45,496 nt of DNA from NCBI GenBank assembly GCA_023247725.1, contig JAHFFW010000019.1, positions 1-45,496 of the forward strand, given 5' to 3'. The position numbers and the translations under genes are program-made. Below the pieces are notes generated by a model, which did no database searches, was not told where the DNA came from, and saw only the letters and a list, made by a program, of their open reading frames with translations. Shown here piece by piece: positions 45,377-45,496 of this stretch. The stretch is from Candidatus Omnitrophota bacterium. GTDB taxonomy: Bacteria > Omnitrophota > Gorgyraeia > Zapsychrales > JAHFFX01. Numbering within the stretch: position 1 is the first letter of the stretch; every line of letters begins with the position of its first letter.

Positions 45377-45496
45377 AAGGTTCCTGTAAGTTTTAAATGG
45401 GTAAGTAATGGTTATTGAGCTGAGCGAAATCCAGTCGTCCTGTTATCAAGAACACAACAGTTCTAAAGTATCGAAACGTGCTGAAGCCCCGGGCCT

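Noticed and set aside
1-45496. CRISPR arrays, rRNA genes, prophage or restriction-modification/defence systems
   Set aside because: No regularly spaced identical repeats, rRNA signatures, phage structural genes or defence-gene motifs were seen; nearly all CDSs are housekeeping or envelope genes.

Overview
This 45.5 kb bacterial window is densely coding and almost entirely + strand, with one clear - strand gene. Gene content is that of an LPS-bearing diderm: BamA, Skp, LpxD, a LpxC-FabZ fusion, LpxA, LpxI and LolC/LolD. It also has Firmicutes-like synteny (ispE-spoVG-tRNA-glmU-prs-rplY-pth-rpsF-ssb-rpsR-rplI-dnaB) and an mcsA-mcsB-clpC cluster. A candidate-phylum origin such as Omnitrophota is plausible, but that is inference only. 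No CRISPR array, rRNA or complete mobile element was seen; a transposase-like C-terminus sits at the extreme left edge. The most unusual signals are non-coding. (i) A ~105 bp element made of two stem-loops is present in two full copies and one truncated copy. (ii) Several intergenic imperfect inverted repeats share one architecture, arms built of degenerate ~7-8 nt tandem units, but have unrelated core sequences. (iii) Other palindromic elements contribute to the ends of CDSs (glmU N-terminus, GH5 C-terminus, a broken pilin-like ORF). Other points are a SpoVG with an inserted zinc ribbon, an apparently leaderless bamA behind a perfect TTGACA-17-TATAAT promoter, a palindrome over the hisG -35, and two small ORFs missing from the ORF track, one resembling AURKAIP1/COX24 (mS38) proteins. 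All calls come from reading the sequence; no searches were run.
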